This document shows, in pieces, positions 8,377 to 17,433 of a stretch of 64,000 nt of DNA. The DNA lies in assembly GCF_900103985.1 (NCBI RefSeq), contig NZ_FNIE01000001.1, positions 448,466-512,465 on the forward strand, written 5' to 3'. This DNA is from Actinacidiphila guanduensis. GTDB taxonomy: Bacteria; Actinomycetota; Actinomycetes; Streptomycetales; Streptomycetaceae. The notes beneath the pieces were generated by a model. The model did not search any database, was not told the origin of the DNA, and saw only the letters and a program-made list of their open reading frames with translations. The translations under genes were made by a program, and so were the position numbers. How positions within the stretch are numbered: position 1 is the first letter of the stretch; each line of letters starts with the position of its first letter.

Positions 8377-9174
8377 TCAGATGCCCTGGCTCTCGAGCCA
8401 GGCGAGGGTGAACTGGCAGATCTCTTTCCAGCCGTGGTCGAACACCAGTGAGTGGCCCCGGTCAGGAAACGACTTGTAGTCGGTCGTGGCCTCGGCGTCG
8501 GCGTACAGCTTGTACGCAGCCTCCGCGACGACCTCCGGTACGGTGTGGTCCTTTCCGCCCCCCACGATCAGCAAGGGCCCCCTGTCTCCGTTCTTCGTGT
8601 CCACCGCTGCCGGTGATGCCTTGCTGAAGTTGGCGGTGCTCGCCTCGAAGAGCGGTCGGCCGGGACCAGGAATGGCCCAGCGCTCGAACAGTTCGTCCGA
8701 TTCGGCTTCCGGGATGGCGTTCCCGAAGCCGTAGTGGAACTGATCCCTGGTGAGCGAGACCGCCTTCTTCTTGTTGCTCGGGTGGGCGAGCACGGGCAGG
8801 CCCGAGCGGATCTGCGCGAGCGGCACGGGCTTGACACCCTTGATCTGACCGGGATCGATGGCGATGGCGGCGCGCGCCTGCCCTTCGGCCAGCAGTTTCT
8901 GGGCGATCAGGCCACCGAAGGAGTGGCCGATGACGACCGGCGCGGAATCAAGCGAAGTGATCACTCGACGGTAGCCCTCGGTGATCTCTTCGATACCGTG
9001 ATTGGCCACCGCATCCGCGTTCTCGCGTGTGGCGGCGACGGTCCCGCCGTCTCCCGGCCAGCCGGGGGCCAACGGCTGGTAGCCAGCCTGCCGATAAACC
9101 TCCATCCAGTTCTGCCACGAATCTGAATGGATCCACAGACCGTGGATCATAACGACCGGAGTCGGAAGGGACAT
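8377..9174 (-). CDS. alpha/beta hydrolase
   Basis: A 265-residue cytoplasmic alpha/beta hydrolase: VVMIHGLWIHSDSW near the start (oxyanion region), nucleophile elbow GHSFGG with Ser85, a late Asp in VGGGKDHTVP, and His in FPDRGHSLVFDHGW. ATG 9174 has GGAGAGG 6 bases upstream. No signal peptide, in contrast to the next gene. Family members act as esterases, lactonases or dehalogenase-like enzymes. It is the first gene of the minus-strand hydrolase series and faces a 700-base gap with a palindrome, a likely promoter region. Confidence 0.87.
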   Translation of the reverse strand: MSLPTPVVMIHGLWIHSDSWQNWMEVYRQAGYQPLAPGWPGDGGTVAATRENADAVANHGIEEITEGYRRVITSLDSAPVVIGHSFGGLIAQKLLAEGQARAAIAIDPGQIKGVKPVPLAQIRSGLPVLAHPSNKKKAVSLTRDQFHYGFGNAIPEAESDELFERWAIPGPGRPLFEASTANFSKASPAAVDTKNGDRGPLLIVGGGKDHTVPEVVAEAAYKLYADAEATTDYKSFPDRGHSLVFDHGWKEICQFTLAWLESQGI

Positions 9175-9877
9175 GGCGGACCTCTCCACACAGGGAATGA
9201 GCTGATAACAACCTCGCCGCACAGCCGGCCGGCACGAAATGGGCACTGATCTTCGAGGCCCCTGCATATCCGCCACCACCGCGGCACAGGGAAGGATTTT
9301 GGTCACCAATACAGAGGCGGAGCCTCTGCCCTTGTACCGGCCGGCCGGGTTGTACATCCGTGCCGCCCACAGGGGGTCGGCCTCATTTGTCGCCAACATT
9401 CTTCCCTGGCGTTCCGGGCTCCCGCATGCGTCGAACGACCGCATTCAGGGTTCACCAGTCGCCGGGACGGGCAGCCGTTGCGGCGTCGCCGACCGTCCCG
9501 CGGCGAGGGCCGCATGGGGGCCGGCGGCCTTGGGGCATCAGCGTCCTCGCCCCTGGTCCGCGTCTCGAAGCGTCGGGGACAGCCGCGCCCTCAGTCATTC
9601 GACTGATGTGGGCGCAGACGTTCCCCGCTGATACTTGCCGGATGAACCGAGCCCGAGGGGCGTCCACGGCTGTTGTTCCTACGAGGGGCAGGCAGGGCGG
9701 CATGGCACGATCAACGCACGGCCACTTCCATGAACAGCCGGCAACCCGATGGCCGGGCCGCAGGCGCCGCAGGGAGCTGCCTGTCGTGACGCCACTCCTT
9801 CCGACAAGCGCCCGACGTGCGGGCGCCTGCGCTGTCCAGGGCTTCTCCAGCGCCGGCGGCATGCGCCGGGGAGCCTG
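9175..9877. other. divergent intergenic region
   Basis: About 700 bases between the minus-strand hydrolase and the plus-strand SDR. No reading frame here shows family similarity or convincing codon use. It holds one palindrome (9312-9328) and presumably promoters for both neighbours. Confidence 0.5.
9312..9328. promoter_or_regulatory. 17-bp palindrome, possible operator
   Basis: CAGAGGC-GGA-GCCTCTG is a perfect 7-3-7 inverted repeat 138 bases upstream of the hydrolase start at 9174. Its 13-base core GAGGCGGAGCCTC recurs at 17231-17243 upstream of a LAL regulator. It could be an operator or a small REP-like repeat. Confidence 0.35.
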
Positions 9878-10687
9878 ATGCCCAAGATCGTCCTTGTCAC
9901 CGAGGCTTCCAGCAACCTCGGGGCAGCGACCGCGAGGGCACTGGCCGAGACCGGAAACGTCGCTTACGCGGGAGTCGATCCCGCCGGCCGCCGTCGAAGC
10001 GCGCCGGACCAGCGGACCGCCGGCAACAGCGCACGCCTACGCCCCGTCACGCTGAACAGGGCAGACCAGCGCTCGGTGGCGAACACGGTCACTGGGATCC
10101 TGGCAGAGGCCGGGCGCATCGACGCCGTGGTCCACACCGTGGGGCCGGTGCCCCGGGGCCCCATCGAGTCATTCACCCCATACCAGTTGGCGGGGATCTA
10201 CGACGAGTACGTCCTGTCCACGCAGCGGGTGAACCGTTCCGTCCTCCCCCAGATGCGGCAGCGGCAGGAGGGACTGCTGATCTGGGTGGTGCCGCTCCCC
10301 CTCGACGACGGGAACACTCCCTATCTCACCTTGCATTCGGCGGCGCTCGCCCTGACCGCACATCTTGCGGAGAGCTACGCGAGAGAACTGATCGGCTTCG
10401 GGATCGAGACCACGATCGTCGCCCCGGACTCCCCCGTCCCGGTCACCGGGCCGCTCCTGCACACGGTCCGTCCCGACGACACCGAGACCCTTCGGTCCTA
10501 CGAGGACCGCTTCCCCGGACTGACCCACCGCGTGGACCTGAGTCTGGTGGAGCAGACCCGTGAGCGCACCGAAGTGGCTCGGACCGCCGAAGCCATCGCG
10601 GCGGTCGTGGACAGCCCCAAGGGAACCCGCCCGCCGCGGATCACACCTCGTCAGCCCGGAAACGGATCCGGGGGCGGCGCTTCATGA
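9878..10687 (+). CDS. SDR-fold protein with altered active site
   Basis: A 269-residue short-chain dehydrogenase/reductase-like protein: Rossmann opening KIVLVTEASSNLGAATARAL, a helix DAVVHTVGPVPRG at the position of the NNAG motif, and YLTLHSAALALTAH where the family has YxxxK. The glycine-rich TGxxxGxG motif is reduced to TEASSNLG, and the catalytic Lys is replaced by His, so normal NAD(P)H oxidoreduction is doubtful. The start at ATG 9878 has GGGGA upstream; the long upstream reading is not conserved. It is convergent with the LAL regulator at 10710, with only 22 bases between them. Confidence 0.75.
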   Translation: MPKIVLVTEASSNLGAATARALAETGNVAYAGVDPAGRRRSAPDQRTAGNSARLRPVTLNRADQRSVANTVTGILAEAGRIDAVVHTVGPVPRGPIESFTPYQLAGIYDEYVLSTQRVNRSVLPQMRQRQEGLLIWVVPLPLDDGNTPYLTLHSAALALTAHLAESYARELIGFGIETTIVAPDSPVPVTGPLLHTVRPDDTETLRSYEDRFPGLTHRVDLSLVEQTRERTEVARTAEAIAAVVDSPKGTRPPRITPRQPGNGSGGGAS

Positions 10688-10709
10688 CGTCACGGTAAGG
10701 GCGTCGCCG

Positions 10710-13550
10710 TCAGTCCAGGAACGCCCTCCGCGCCTCGGCACCAGTGGGGCGTGGGGGGTGGTCTCCACCTTCCAGATCCGCGAGCGCGTCGCGCAGAGCG
10801 GCTCTGGAGGCGATCCCGAGCTTGGGAAATATCTGGTACAGGTGTGAGCCGACGGTCCGGTGCGAGACGTACAGCCGCTCCGCGATCTGCCGGTTGCTCA
10901 GGCCGGACGCCGCCAGTTCCGCGATTTCCCACTCCTGCGGCGTCAGCACCTCGCCGCTCGGCGTGTCCTTCACCATGCCCCATCTGGTAGCTCGCAGCTC
11001 CTTGGCGGCACGCTTGACCCACGGCTCGGCGCCGAGGCGTGTGAAGGCGTCGTACGCCTGCCGCAGCGGCTCCCTGGCGTCGGCGTTCACGCGGGCGCGC
11101 CGCAGCCGTTCCCCGTAGACCAGGCGCACGCGGGCCAGATCGAACGGCCACCGCTCCGTTCCTGCTATGGCCAGCGCCTGCCTGAACAGGTGGATGGCCT
11201 CGTCGTCCTCGGTCGCGCACAGCGCCGCCGAGCCGCCTGCCAGCAGGGCGAGCCGCGGGGACAGCACTGCCATGCCGGTCTCCCGCATCGCGGACACATG
11301 AGCAACCGCCTCTCCCTGCCGGTCAGTCCGTATCGCGGCTTCGACGACATCCATCGCCACCCACAGCGCGTGCGGAACGTGGGAGGCGAAGGTCCCCGCG
11401 GCGCTGATCGCCGTCGCGTTCTGGTAGGCGCTTTCGAAGGCGCCGCCTCCGAGTGCGGCGACGGCACGTGCGTGCCGCGCGTAGTGCACCGCCGTCTCGA
11501 TGCCCCTGGGGGTGGCCCAGCGGATCATCCGGTCGGTCATGCGGTCGGCGGTTTCCTCGTCACCACGGGCCGCGGCGACGATGGCCCGGCTGTACAGGAA
11601 GTACCAGGCCAAGGCGTGGTATCCGGAAGTCTCGCACAGCTGTATTCCTTCCTCGGCCATTTCTGTGCACTCGTCCCACCGGCCGGTCAGGTAGTCGTCC
11701 AGGCACAGGTGCACCAGCGCGCCGAGGTGCCGGCGCACCGGACCGCCGTCGCGCCCCTGCAGGACGACCCGCCACGAGGAATCGCGCACAGCCCCCAGGC
11801 GGTCGGCGTAGATCGAGGCGCTGCCGGCCCGGATGACTTGGGCCGGGTCGGTCTCGTCCTGGAAGCCGGCGAGGACCGAATCCAGCTGATCCAGCGCGGC
11901 AGCCCCCGAACGAGCCGGATCGGAGCCGGTCCGGGCGGCCACGGACAGCAAGGCGGGCGGCTCCGGTCTCAGACGGCCGACTGCCGCGTAGAAGGGTTTC
12001 CACAGCTCTGCGCGGCCGCTGAAGAAACACAGGATCAGGAGCAGGTGGAGCGCGTCGATGAGGGCGCTGTCACTGGCCAGGTACTGGTGGGTGCCGGACT
12101 CGATGGCGCCGACCAGCAGTCGGTAGGCGGCGTCGACGTTTCCGTCGTCGTTGAGGATCAGGAAGACGGCGGCAGCGGCGGAGCGCAGGGAACCCTTCAG
12201 GTCCGGGTCGGCCAGACGGGCGTTCTCCAGCAGTTCCGAAGCACCGCGGAGCTCCCCGGTCGCCTCGGCACCGAGGTAAGCCGCCTCTGCCAGACGACGG
12301 GCACGGTCCGAGCCGCTCGGGCTCAATTCTGCCGCCCGTACGAGCACGGCCACCGCCCCGACGCAGTCGCCGCGGCCCGTGATCCGGTGCGCCGTCTGTT
12401 CCAGCAGGGCGGCCACCTGCTCGTCCGGTTCCACGGAGGCTTCCCCGAGGTGCCAGGCGCGGCGCTCGGGCTCGTTCACCAGGACCTGGGCGAGGGCGCG
12501 GTGCGCGGCGCGGCGTTCGGCACTCGTGCTGACGTCCACCACTGCCGACCGGATCAAGGGGTGCCGGAAAACGAGCCGCCTGGTGGCCTCGTTGAAAGTC
12601 ACCATGCGGTCCTGCTCAGCCGGGGCGAGGACGTCGAGCTCGGCTTCGTAGCCGGCCCGCCGCGCCGACGCCTGCAGGATTCCGAGGTCACCGGTCCCCT
12701 CCATCGTCACGAGAAGCAGCAGGCGCCGTGCGGCGAGGGGCAGGGCGGCCACCCGGGAGGCGAACATGGCCTGGAGCCGTCGGCTCAGTGGCAGTACCGA
12801 GGGAAGGTCCTCCAGGGCCGCACGCTGCTGGCCGTTCAGGGCCGTGGGCAACTCCAGAAGAGCCAGGGGGTTGCCCTCTGCCACCGACAGAAGGCGCCGG
12901 GAAACGCCGTCGGCGAGCGTCGGGAATCGTGTGGCGAGCAGAGTTCTCGACGCCTCCGCGTCCAGGGGCGGCACCTCGAACTCGGGCAGGCCGCCGCCGT
13001 TGAAGAAGGTCTCGGTCCCCGAGCGCATGGCGCCGAGGAAAGTGACGCCGGTGCCGTCGAGTCTGCGGGCGACGAAACCGAGGACGGCGGCACTGGCTCG
13101 GTCCAGCCAGGTCAGGTCGTCCACAATGAGGAGCAGGGGGCTGGATGCGGCCACGTGCCGCAGCAGCATGAGGGTCGCGCTGGACACGACGAGACGTTCC
13201 GGCGGTGACCCGCTGCCGAAGCCCAGGGCGACCCGCAGCGCATCGCCGTGACTTGTGTCGAGGTCACCGAATGCCTCGTGGAAGGGGAAGAGGACCTGGT
13301 GCAAGCCGCAGTAGCTCACGTCTGCTTCGAACTCCACGCCGGCAGCGCGCAGTACCCGTGAACCGTCGGCGACTGCGGCCTCTGCCACGGCGTTGAGCAG
13401 GGCGGTCTTGCCCACTCCCGCATCGCCCGACAGCAGGAGGGCCCCACCGCGGTCCGTTGAGCCGAGAAAGCCGCGAATGCGTTCGAGTTGCCTGGCGCGC
13501 CCCACCAGGGCCTCGGCTGCGTCATCTGTAAAGGGGCCGCTGTAGCCCAC
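10710..13550 (-). CDS. LuxR-family ATP-binding regulator (LAL 1)
   Basis: A 946-residue large ATP-binding regulator of the LuxR family. Residues 15-300 form an AAA/NACHT-like ATPase: Walker A GDAGVGKT (42-49) and Walker B LLLIVDDLTWLD. The middle is a helical TPR-like sensor region, and residues ~868-928 form a GerE/LuxR winged helix (LTPQEWEIAELAASGLSNRQI, then HRTVGSHL). Such regulators usually activate a nearby catabolic or biosynthetic cluster in response to a small molecule. The start is GTG 13550, placed just before the conserved LVGR motif. Its position beside the hydrolase series suggests that as a target, but this is inference. Confidence 0.9.
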   Translation of the reverse strand: MGYSGPFTDDAAEALVGRARQLERIRGFLGSTDRGGALLLSGDAGVGKTALLNAVAEAAVADGSRVLRAAGVEFEADVSYCGLHQVLFPFHEAFGDLDTSHGDALRVALGFGSGSPPERLVVSSATLMLLRHVAASSPLLLIVDDLTWLDRASAAVLGFVARRLDGTGVTFLGAMRSGTETFFNGGGLPEFEVPPLDAEASRTLLATRFPTLADGVSRRLLSVAEGNPLALLELPTALNGQQRAALEDLPSVLPLSRRLQAMFASRVAALPLAARRLLLLVTMEGTGDLGILQASARRAGYEAELDVLAPAEQDRMVTFNEATRRLVFRHPLIRSAVVDVSTSAERRAAHRALAQVLVNEPERRAWHLGEASVEPDEQVAALLEQTAHRITGRGDCVGAVAVLVRAAELSPSGSDRARRLAEAAYLGAEATGELRGASELLENARLADPDLKGSLRSAAAAVFLILNDDGNVDAAYRLLVGAIESGTHQYLASDSALIDALHLLLILCFFSGRAELWKPFYAAVGRLRPEPPALLSVAARTGSDPARSGAAALDQLDSVLAGFQDETDPAQVIRAGSASIYADRLGAVRDSSWRVVLQGRDGGPVRRHLGALVHLCLDDYLTGRWDECTEMAEEGIQLCETSGYHALAWYFLYSRAIVAAARGDEETADRMTDRMIRWATPRGIETAVHYARHARAVAALGGGAFESAYQNATAISAAGTFASHVPHALWVAMDVVEAAIRTDRQGEAVAHVSAMRETGMAVLSPRLALLAGGSAALCATEDDEAIHLFRQALAIAGTERWPFDLARVRLVYGERLRRARVNADAREPLRQAYDAFTRLGAEPWVKRAAKELRATRWGMVKDTPSGEVLTPQEWEIAELAASGLSNRQIAERLYVSHRTVGSHLYQIFPKLGIASRAALRDALADLEGGDHPPRPTGAEARRAFLD

Positions 13551-14233
13551 AGGTCACGCTCCCGTTGTGTCCGCGCCGAGCCTGGTCGATGGAAACGCGT
13601 TCGGCGAGATGCTCTTGATGCCACTGTGTTGTGTGTTCGCCGCGCGTCCGACGTCTGCTGCGGTGTGCCGTCTTACGCCGCATCCCGCGGACAGGAGATC
13701 ACACAGCGCCGCCTCGAGACATCACCAGGACTGAGGAGGGCGACCAGCGGCGTCCCGTGTCCGACACCCCCGAGAGTCGTCGAAACAGATGAGCCGTGCT
13801 GTGTCTCCGTGGTGCCTTGCGCGCAGTCCTGGCGCGGACCATCACCCGTGTATCGGCCACCCCGGCCCGATCGAGTGGGGTGCGGCTCTTCCGGACCGCA
13901 CAACCAGCGGGCCGGGGTGCAGGCGGGTTCGTCGACGGGGAGGTGCGGCAGCGTGGAGCGACGGCCGCACACCGTCGCCGAGCACTCCACCACAACGGAC
14001 AGAGGCTGGCGATCGCCTGCAGTTCCGCGGGCCGTGCAGCAATGATGCCGCGCAGGTCGTCGATCCGGTCGGCACGGGTGTGGTGGACGAGGATGCAGAC
14101 CCGTGGCAATTGCGGAGGTGCACAGACCACCGTCGGGCATGTGGGCCCGATTCCCCGGTCCTACAGTCCTACTGTCTCCGGAGCGGAGTCAGGCGCTGTC
14201 CGGCAACCCGTGGACGGCCGGCGAGCCCGGACA
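13551..14233. other. gap between the two LAL genes
   Basis: A 683-base stretch with several overlapping open frames but none with recognisable similarity. One minus-strand frame (from about 14130) begins with VCILVHHTRADRIDDLRGII, which looks more protein-like than the rest, yet the following sequence is Arg/Ser-rich shadow-type. It may be a decayed gene or simply the promoter region of LAL 1. Confidence 0.4.
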
Positions 14234-17014
14234 TCACCCGGCCGAACGCTTTTCGTCACGAAGCTTGTTGGCGAGCTGAACGCGTGAGTTGACTTCAAGC
14301 TTCCGGAATATGGTGCGAAGGTGGGCGGCAATCGTGTTGGGGGAGAGCATGAGCTCACCGGCGGCCGACCGATTGGAGTGGCCTTCTCCCACGAGACGGG
14401 CGACACGCTGCTCCGTGTCCGTCAGCGCTTCCCAGCCGGACAAGGGCCGCTCGACGGCGCTGGTGCGGCGCCGGCGACGCAAGCCCGCGGCCTGCATGGC
14501 GTGCTGGACGCGGCGCGCGTCCCCCAGTGCCCCCAGGTTCTGGAAGGCGTCCCCCGCCGTTTCCAGCAGCTGTGTCGCCTCCGCCTTCCCGCCTCGCCGG
14601 AGCAGTGCATACCCGAGCTTCTCCCACGCCCCGGCCTCAAGGAGCCCTCGCCGGCTGTGCTTGATCCCTTCGAGCCCCCGCCGCAGGAGTGCGACGTCAT
14701 CGGTTGCCAGTCCTTCTGCCTGGTCGGCCAAGCCGCTGATGAGGTGGGAGTTCGGATTGCGCTCGGCATAACAGCGAAGAAGGCGGGCCATCCGGACGGC
14801 CACATCGTGATGACCGCTCGCGGCCGCTGCGTCGGTGAATTCGACGATCCAATCGGGAATGCCGATCGGTTGCTCGGTCCACCTGAAACCGATGCGGAAG
14901 TCGTCCAGTACGCGGTGGTGCAGGAGGAGACGGACGGCTTCGTCGGGCTTGCCTTCGGCGATGAGAACGCGACCCCACATGATCACTTGGCGTGGCTCGG
15001 GCGGTTCCCCGGTGGCGTCCCAGCTCACTGCGCCGCAGAGCTCGCGACCGATCTGGAGGTCGCCGCGGTGGAGGGCGATCCGCGCCATGACGACCTTGGC
15101 CGCCTTCTGGAAAGCGTGGGGTGGACCATCTCCCAGGGCCGTCAGTGCGGCGAAGCCGGTGCTGGCCTCGTCGAGTCGGCCGTTTCGGAAGTCAAGCACT
15201 GCTTGGGCGAACAGCAGACCGGGAATCTGGTACGAGATGCCTGTGTCGTCGGCGCTGCGCCGGCTCAGCAGGATCAGGCGGCTGGCGGAGTCGTATTCGT
15301 CCACGAGCAGCAGGGTCATGATTTCACCCACATCGAGGGATCGCCCGGTGGAGCGCAGCAGCGAGAACTGCTCCAGGGCCGTGCTGACGCGTCCTTCGGT
15401 CAACGCGATGTCGGCCAGCGCGCGCAGGGCAAGGGCCTCGGCGGAACGGTCGCCGCTGCGGCCGGCCTCTTCGAGGGCTCTGGTGCTGACCTGTTCGGCC
15501 CGGATCATGTCCGTGCCGCGCGAGAGCGCGAGCGCGTGCAGGCTGAGCAGGTGCCGGCGTGTTCCGGCCGAAAGTCCGTTCAATGCGAGTGCCGACTCGA
15601 GCCTCGCGGACATCTCGTCGGGCCTGCCCAAGCCCCACAGCAGCCAGGCCAGCCTTCCCTGGATGCGTGCTGTGTCCTCGTTGCTGAAATTGTTCTCCAG
15701 GAGGTCGTCACCCAGTGCCATCGCTTCACGCGTGCGATGGGCCTCGCCGAGGATACCGATGGCCTCCTCGCCGAGGCGCAACGACAGGTTGTCCCACCGT
15801 GGCAGCAGGGCGAGGGCGGCGACGATGAGGTCGGACGCCGTTACGGGGGCGAGAGTACGCAGTGCCTTGGCCGCCCGGTGCAGGATGTCGATTGCTCTGC
15901 GGTCGTTCTTCACCGCGCTCACCAGGAGATGGGGCGCCGCTGCGACAGGGTCGTCGCCAGTCGTCAGGAGCAGCTCCGCCGCGGCCCGGTGGAGGATGGT
16001 GCGCATCGGGTGAGGCACGTCCGCGTAGACCGCCTGCCGTACCAGGTCGTGACGGAAGACGATGCGGTCCCGGTCGGTCCCGAGGACATCGGCCCGCATG
16101 GCCTGTTCCAGCAGCCGGATGACGTCCTCCGTCGAGATACCGTCCAGCAGCGCCGCGGCATCGTCGATGCGGAAGGACCGCCCCAGAACGGCACCGACGG
16201 CCAGGACGCGGCGGACCTCCTCGGGGAGCCGGTGCAGCCTGCCGCGCAGTCCTGTCACAAACGGGCCGGGAAGTTCCTCGCCGCCGGTCGCCGCGTCGTC
16301 GTCCGCGCGTCCGGCCTCCACGAGCATGGCATCAATCAGTTCGACCGCGAGGTAGGGCACACCGTTCGCCCCCTGCAGCAGACGTACCAGACGCTCGCCG
16401 GGTGGAGCACCCAACCGGTCCCGGGCGATCAGTTCGACGTCAGATGACGCCAACGGCTGGAGATCCATGACCTCGACGGGAATGTCCGTCCTCACGACGG
16501 CATGCACCTCGTCCGCCATGCCGGCAGGGTCGGGGCGGGAACTGAGCATCCACACAACGGGCACATCCGCCAGCCGTACAGGCAGGGTGCGAAGAGCGAA
16601 GACAGTGAGGCGATCGGCCCATTGGACATCGTCCACCGCGATGAGGAGCGGGGACCGCATCGCGTGCTCCTCCAGCACGCTGGCCAGCCGGTCGACCAGC
16701 CACAGCTGCTGCCGGTACAGAGGCGCAAGGTCTGCGAATGCCTCAGCCGACAGGAGCGGTCGGCTTCCGAAGCGCAGCGCCGCAAGGAGGGGAGCCATCG
16801 GAGCGATCTGGTTCTGCTCCTCCGCTTTCCCCAGGCCGACCCTGAATCCCAGGCGGGAAGCCTGTTCCGACACTGCGTCCAGCAGGGCGGTCTTGCCGAT
16901 GCCGGGCTCCCCGCGGACGAACACGGCTGCGCCCTGCCCCGTCTGCTCCACTCGTCGAAGGAGGCTGAGAACCCGGCTCATCTCATCTCCACGGCCTCTG
17001 AGAACCGGTTTCAC
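14234..17014 (-). CDS. LuxR-family ATP-binding regulator (LAL 2)
   Basis: About 926 residues from GTG 17014. Walker A is GEPGIGKT (residues 35-42), Walker B LLIAVDDVQWAD, followed by the helical sensor region and a C-terminal LuxR helix-turn-helix (LTDTEQRVARLVGEGHSN, then SPNTIAAHLRTIFRKL). Domain order matches LAL 1, but sequence identity is low outside the motifs, so it is not a recent duplicate. The GTG start is chosen because conserved sequence starts at VLRGRGDEM; upstream in-frame sequence is Arg-rich and lacks similarity. Both LAL genes read the same way as the hydrolase series, which could be their regulon. Confidence 0.87.
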   Translation of the reverse strand: MKPVLRGRGDEMSRVLSLLRRVEQTGQGAAVFVRGEPGIGKTALLDAVSEQASRLGFRVGLGKAEEQNQIAPMAPLLAALRFGSRPLLSAEAFADLAPLYRQQLWLVDRLASVLEEHAMRSPLLIAVDDVQWADRLTVFALRTLPVRLADVPVVWMLSSRPDPAGMADEVHAVVRTDIPVEVMDLQPLASSDVELIARDRLGAPPGERLVRLLQGANGVPYLAVELIDAMLVEAGRADDDAATGGEELPGPFVTGLRGRLHRLPEEVRRVLAVGAVLGRSFRIDDAAALLDGISTEDVIRLLEQAMRADVLGTDRDRIVFRHDLVRQAVYADVPHPMRTILHRAAAELLLTTGDDPVAAAPHLLVSAVKNDRRAIDILHRAAKALRTLAPVTASDLIVAALALLPRWDNLSLRLGEEAIGILGEAHRTREAMALGDDLLENNFSNEDTARIQGRLAWLLWGLGRPDEMSARLESALALNGLSAGTRRHLLSLHALALSRGTDMIRAEQVSTRALEEAGRSGDRSAEALALRALADIALTEGRVSTALEQFSLLRSTGRSLDVGEIMTLLLVDEYDSASRLILLSRRSADDTGISYQIPGLLFAQAVLDFRNGRLDEASTGFAALTALGDGPPHAFQKAAKVVMARIALHRGDLQIGRELCGAVSWDATGEPPEPRQVIMWGRVLIAEGKPDEAVRLLLHHRVLDDFRIGFRWTEQPIGIPDWIVEFTDAAAASGHHDVAVRMARLLRCYAERNPNSHLISGLADQAEGLATDDVALLRRGLEGIKHSRRGLLEAGAWEKLGYALLRRGGKAEATQLLETAGDAFQNLGALGDARRVQHAMQAAGLRRRRRTSAVERPLSGWEALTDTEQRVARLVGEGHSNRSAAGELMLSPNTIAAHLRTIFRKLEVNSRVQLANKLRDEKRSAG

Positions 17015-17433
17015 GGCCGCCGCCTTCCGACGCCGACGGCGGCCGTGGAACCGGCGAGAAGCGGGAGTACGCTCTCGTCGGCGACAATCGCGTTGCAGCC
17101 ACCACATTCCAGCACGGCATCGGTCCACGCGCTGCCGCGTCCGCGGAGGCTGCCGGTGACGTGGCATATCCCGGGCATGGCCTCTCCTCTCCTTCAACGC
17201 GGGCGGCCCGGATGCACGACCGGCCCGCGCGAGGCTCCGCCTCGCTACGCCGGGTCGCCCGCGCTCTGCGCTCCGAGCCGGTTCAGTCACCGGTACACGA
17301 AGACCGCTGACACGCCCGACCTCGATTGCGGACAGTATTCTCCATGCTGCGCCGGCAGGGCGCTCCGGTGCGGCCGGGCCCCGGCCTGCCGGTGGCTGTG
17401 TCCCCCGGGGGCGGCGCGGCTAGGCTGTGCGCG
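17015..17433. other. divergent intergenic region
   Basis: About 420 bases between LAL 2 (minus) and the VOC fusion gene (plus). Apart from the palindrome at 17229-17245 nothing gene-like is visible. Confidence 0.5.
17229..17245. promoter_or_regulatory. 17-bp palindrome sharing core with 9312
   Basis: GCGAGGC-TCC-GCCTCGC, a perfect 7-3-7 inverted repeat about 215 bases upstream of LAL 2. Read on the minus strand its core is GAGGCGGAGCCTC, the same as at 9314-9326. Confidence 0.35.

Noticed and set aside
10860..13208. Plus-strand 782-codon frame opposite LAL 1
   Set aside because: Antisense shadow in high-GC sequence with no family similarity.
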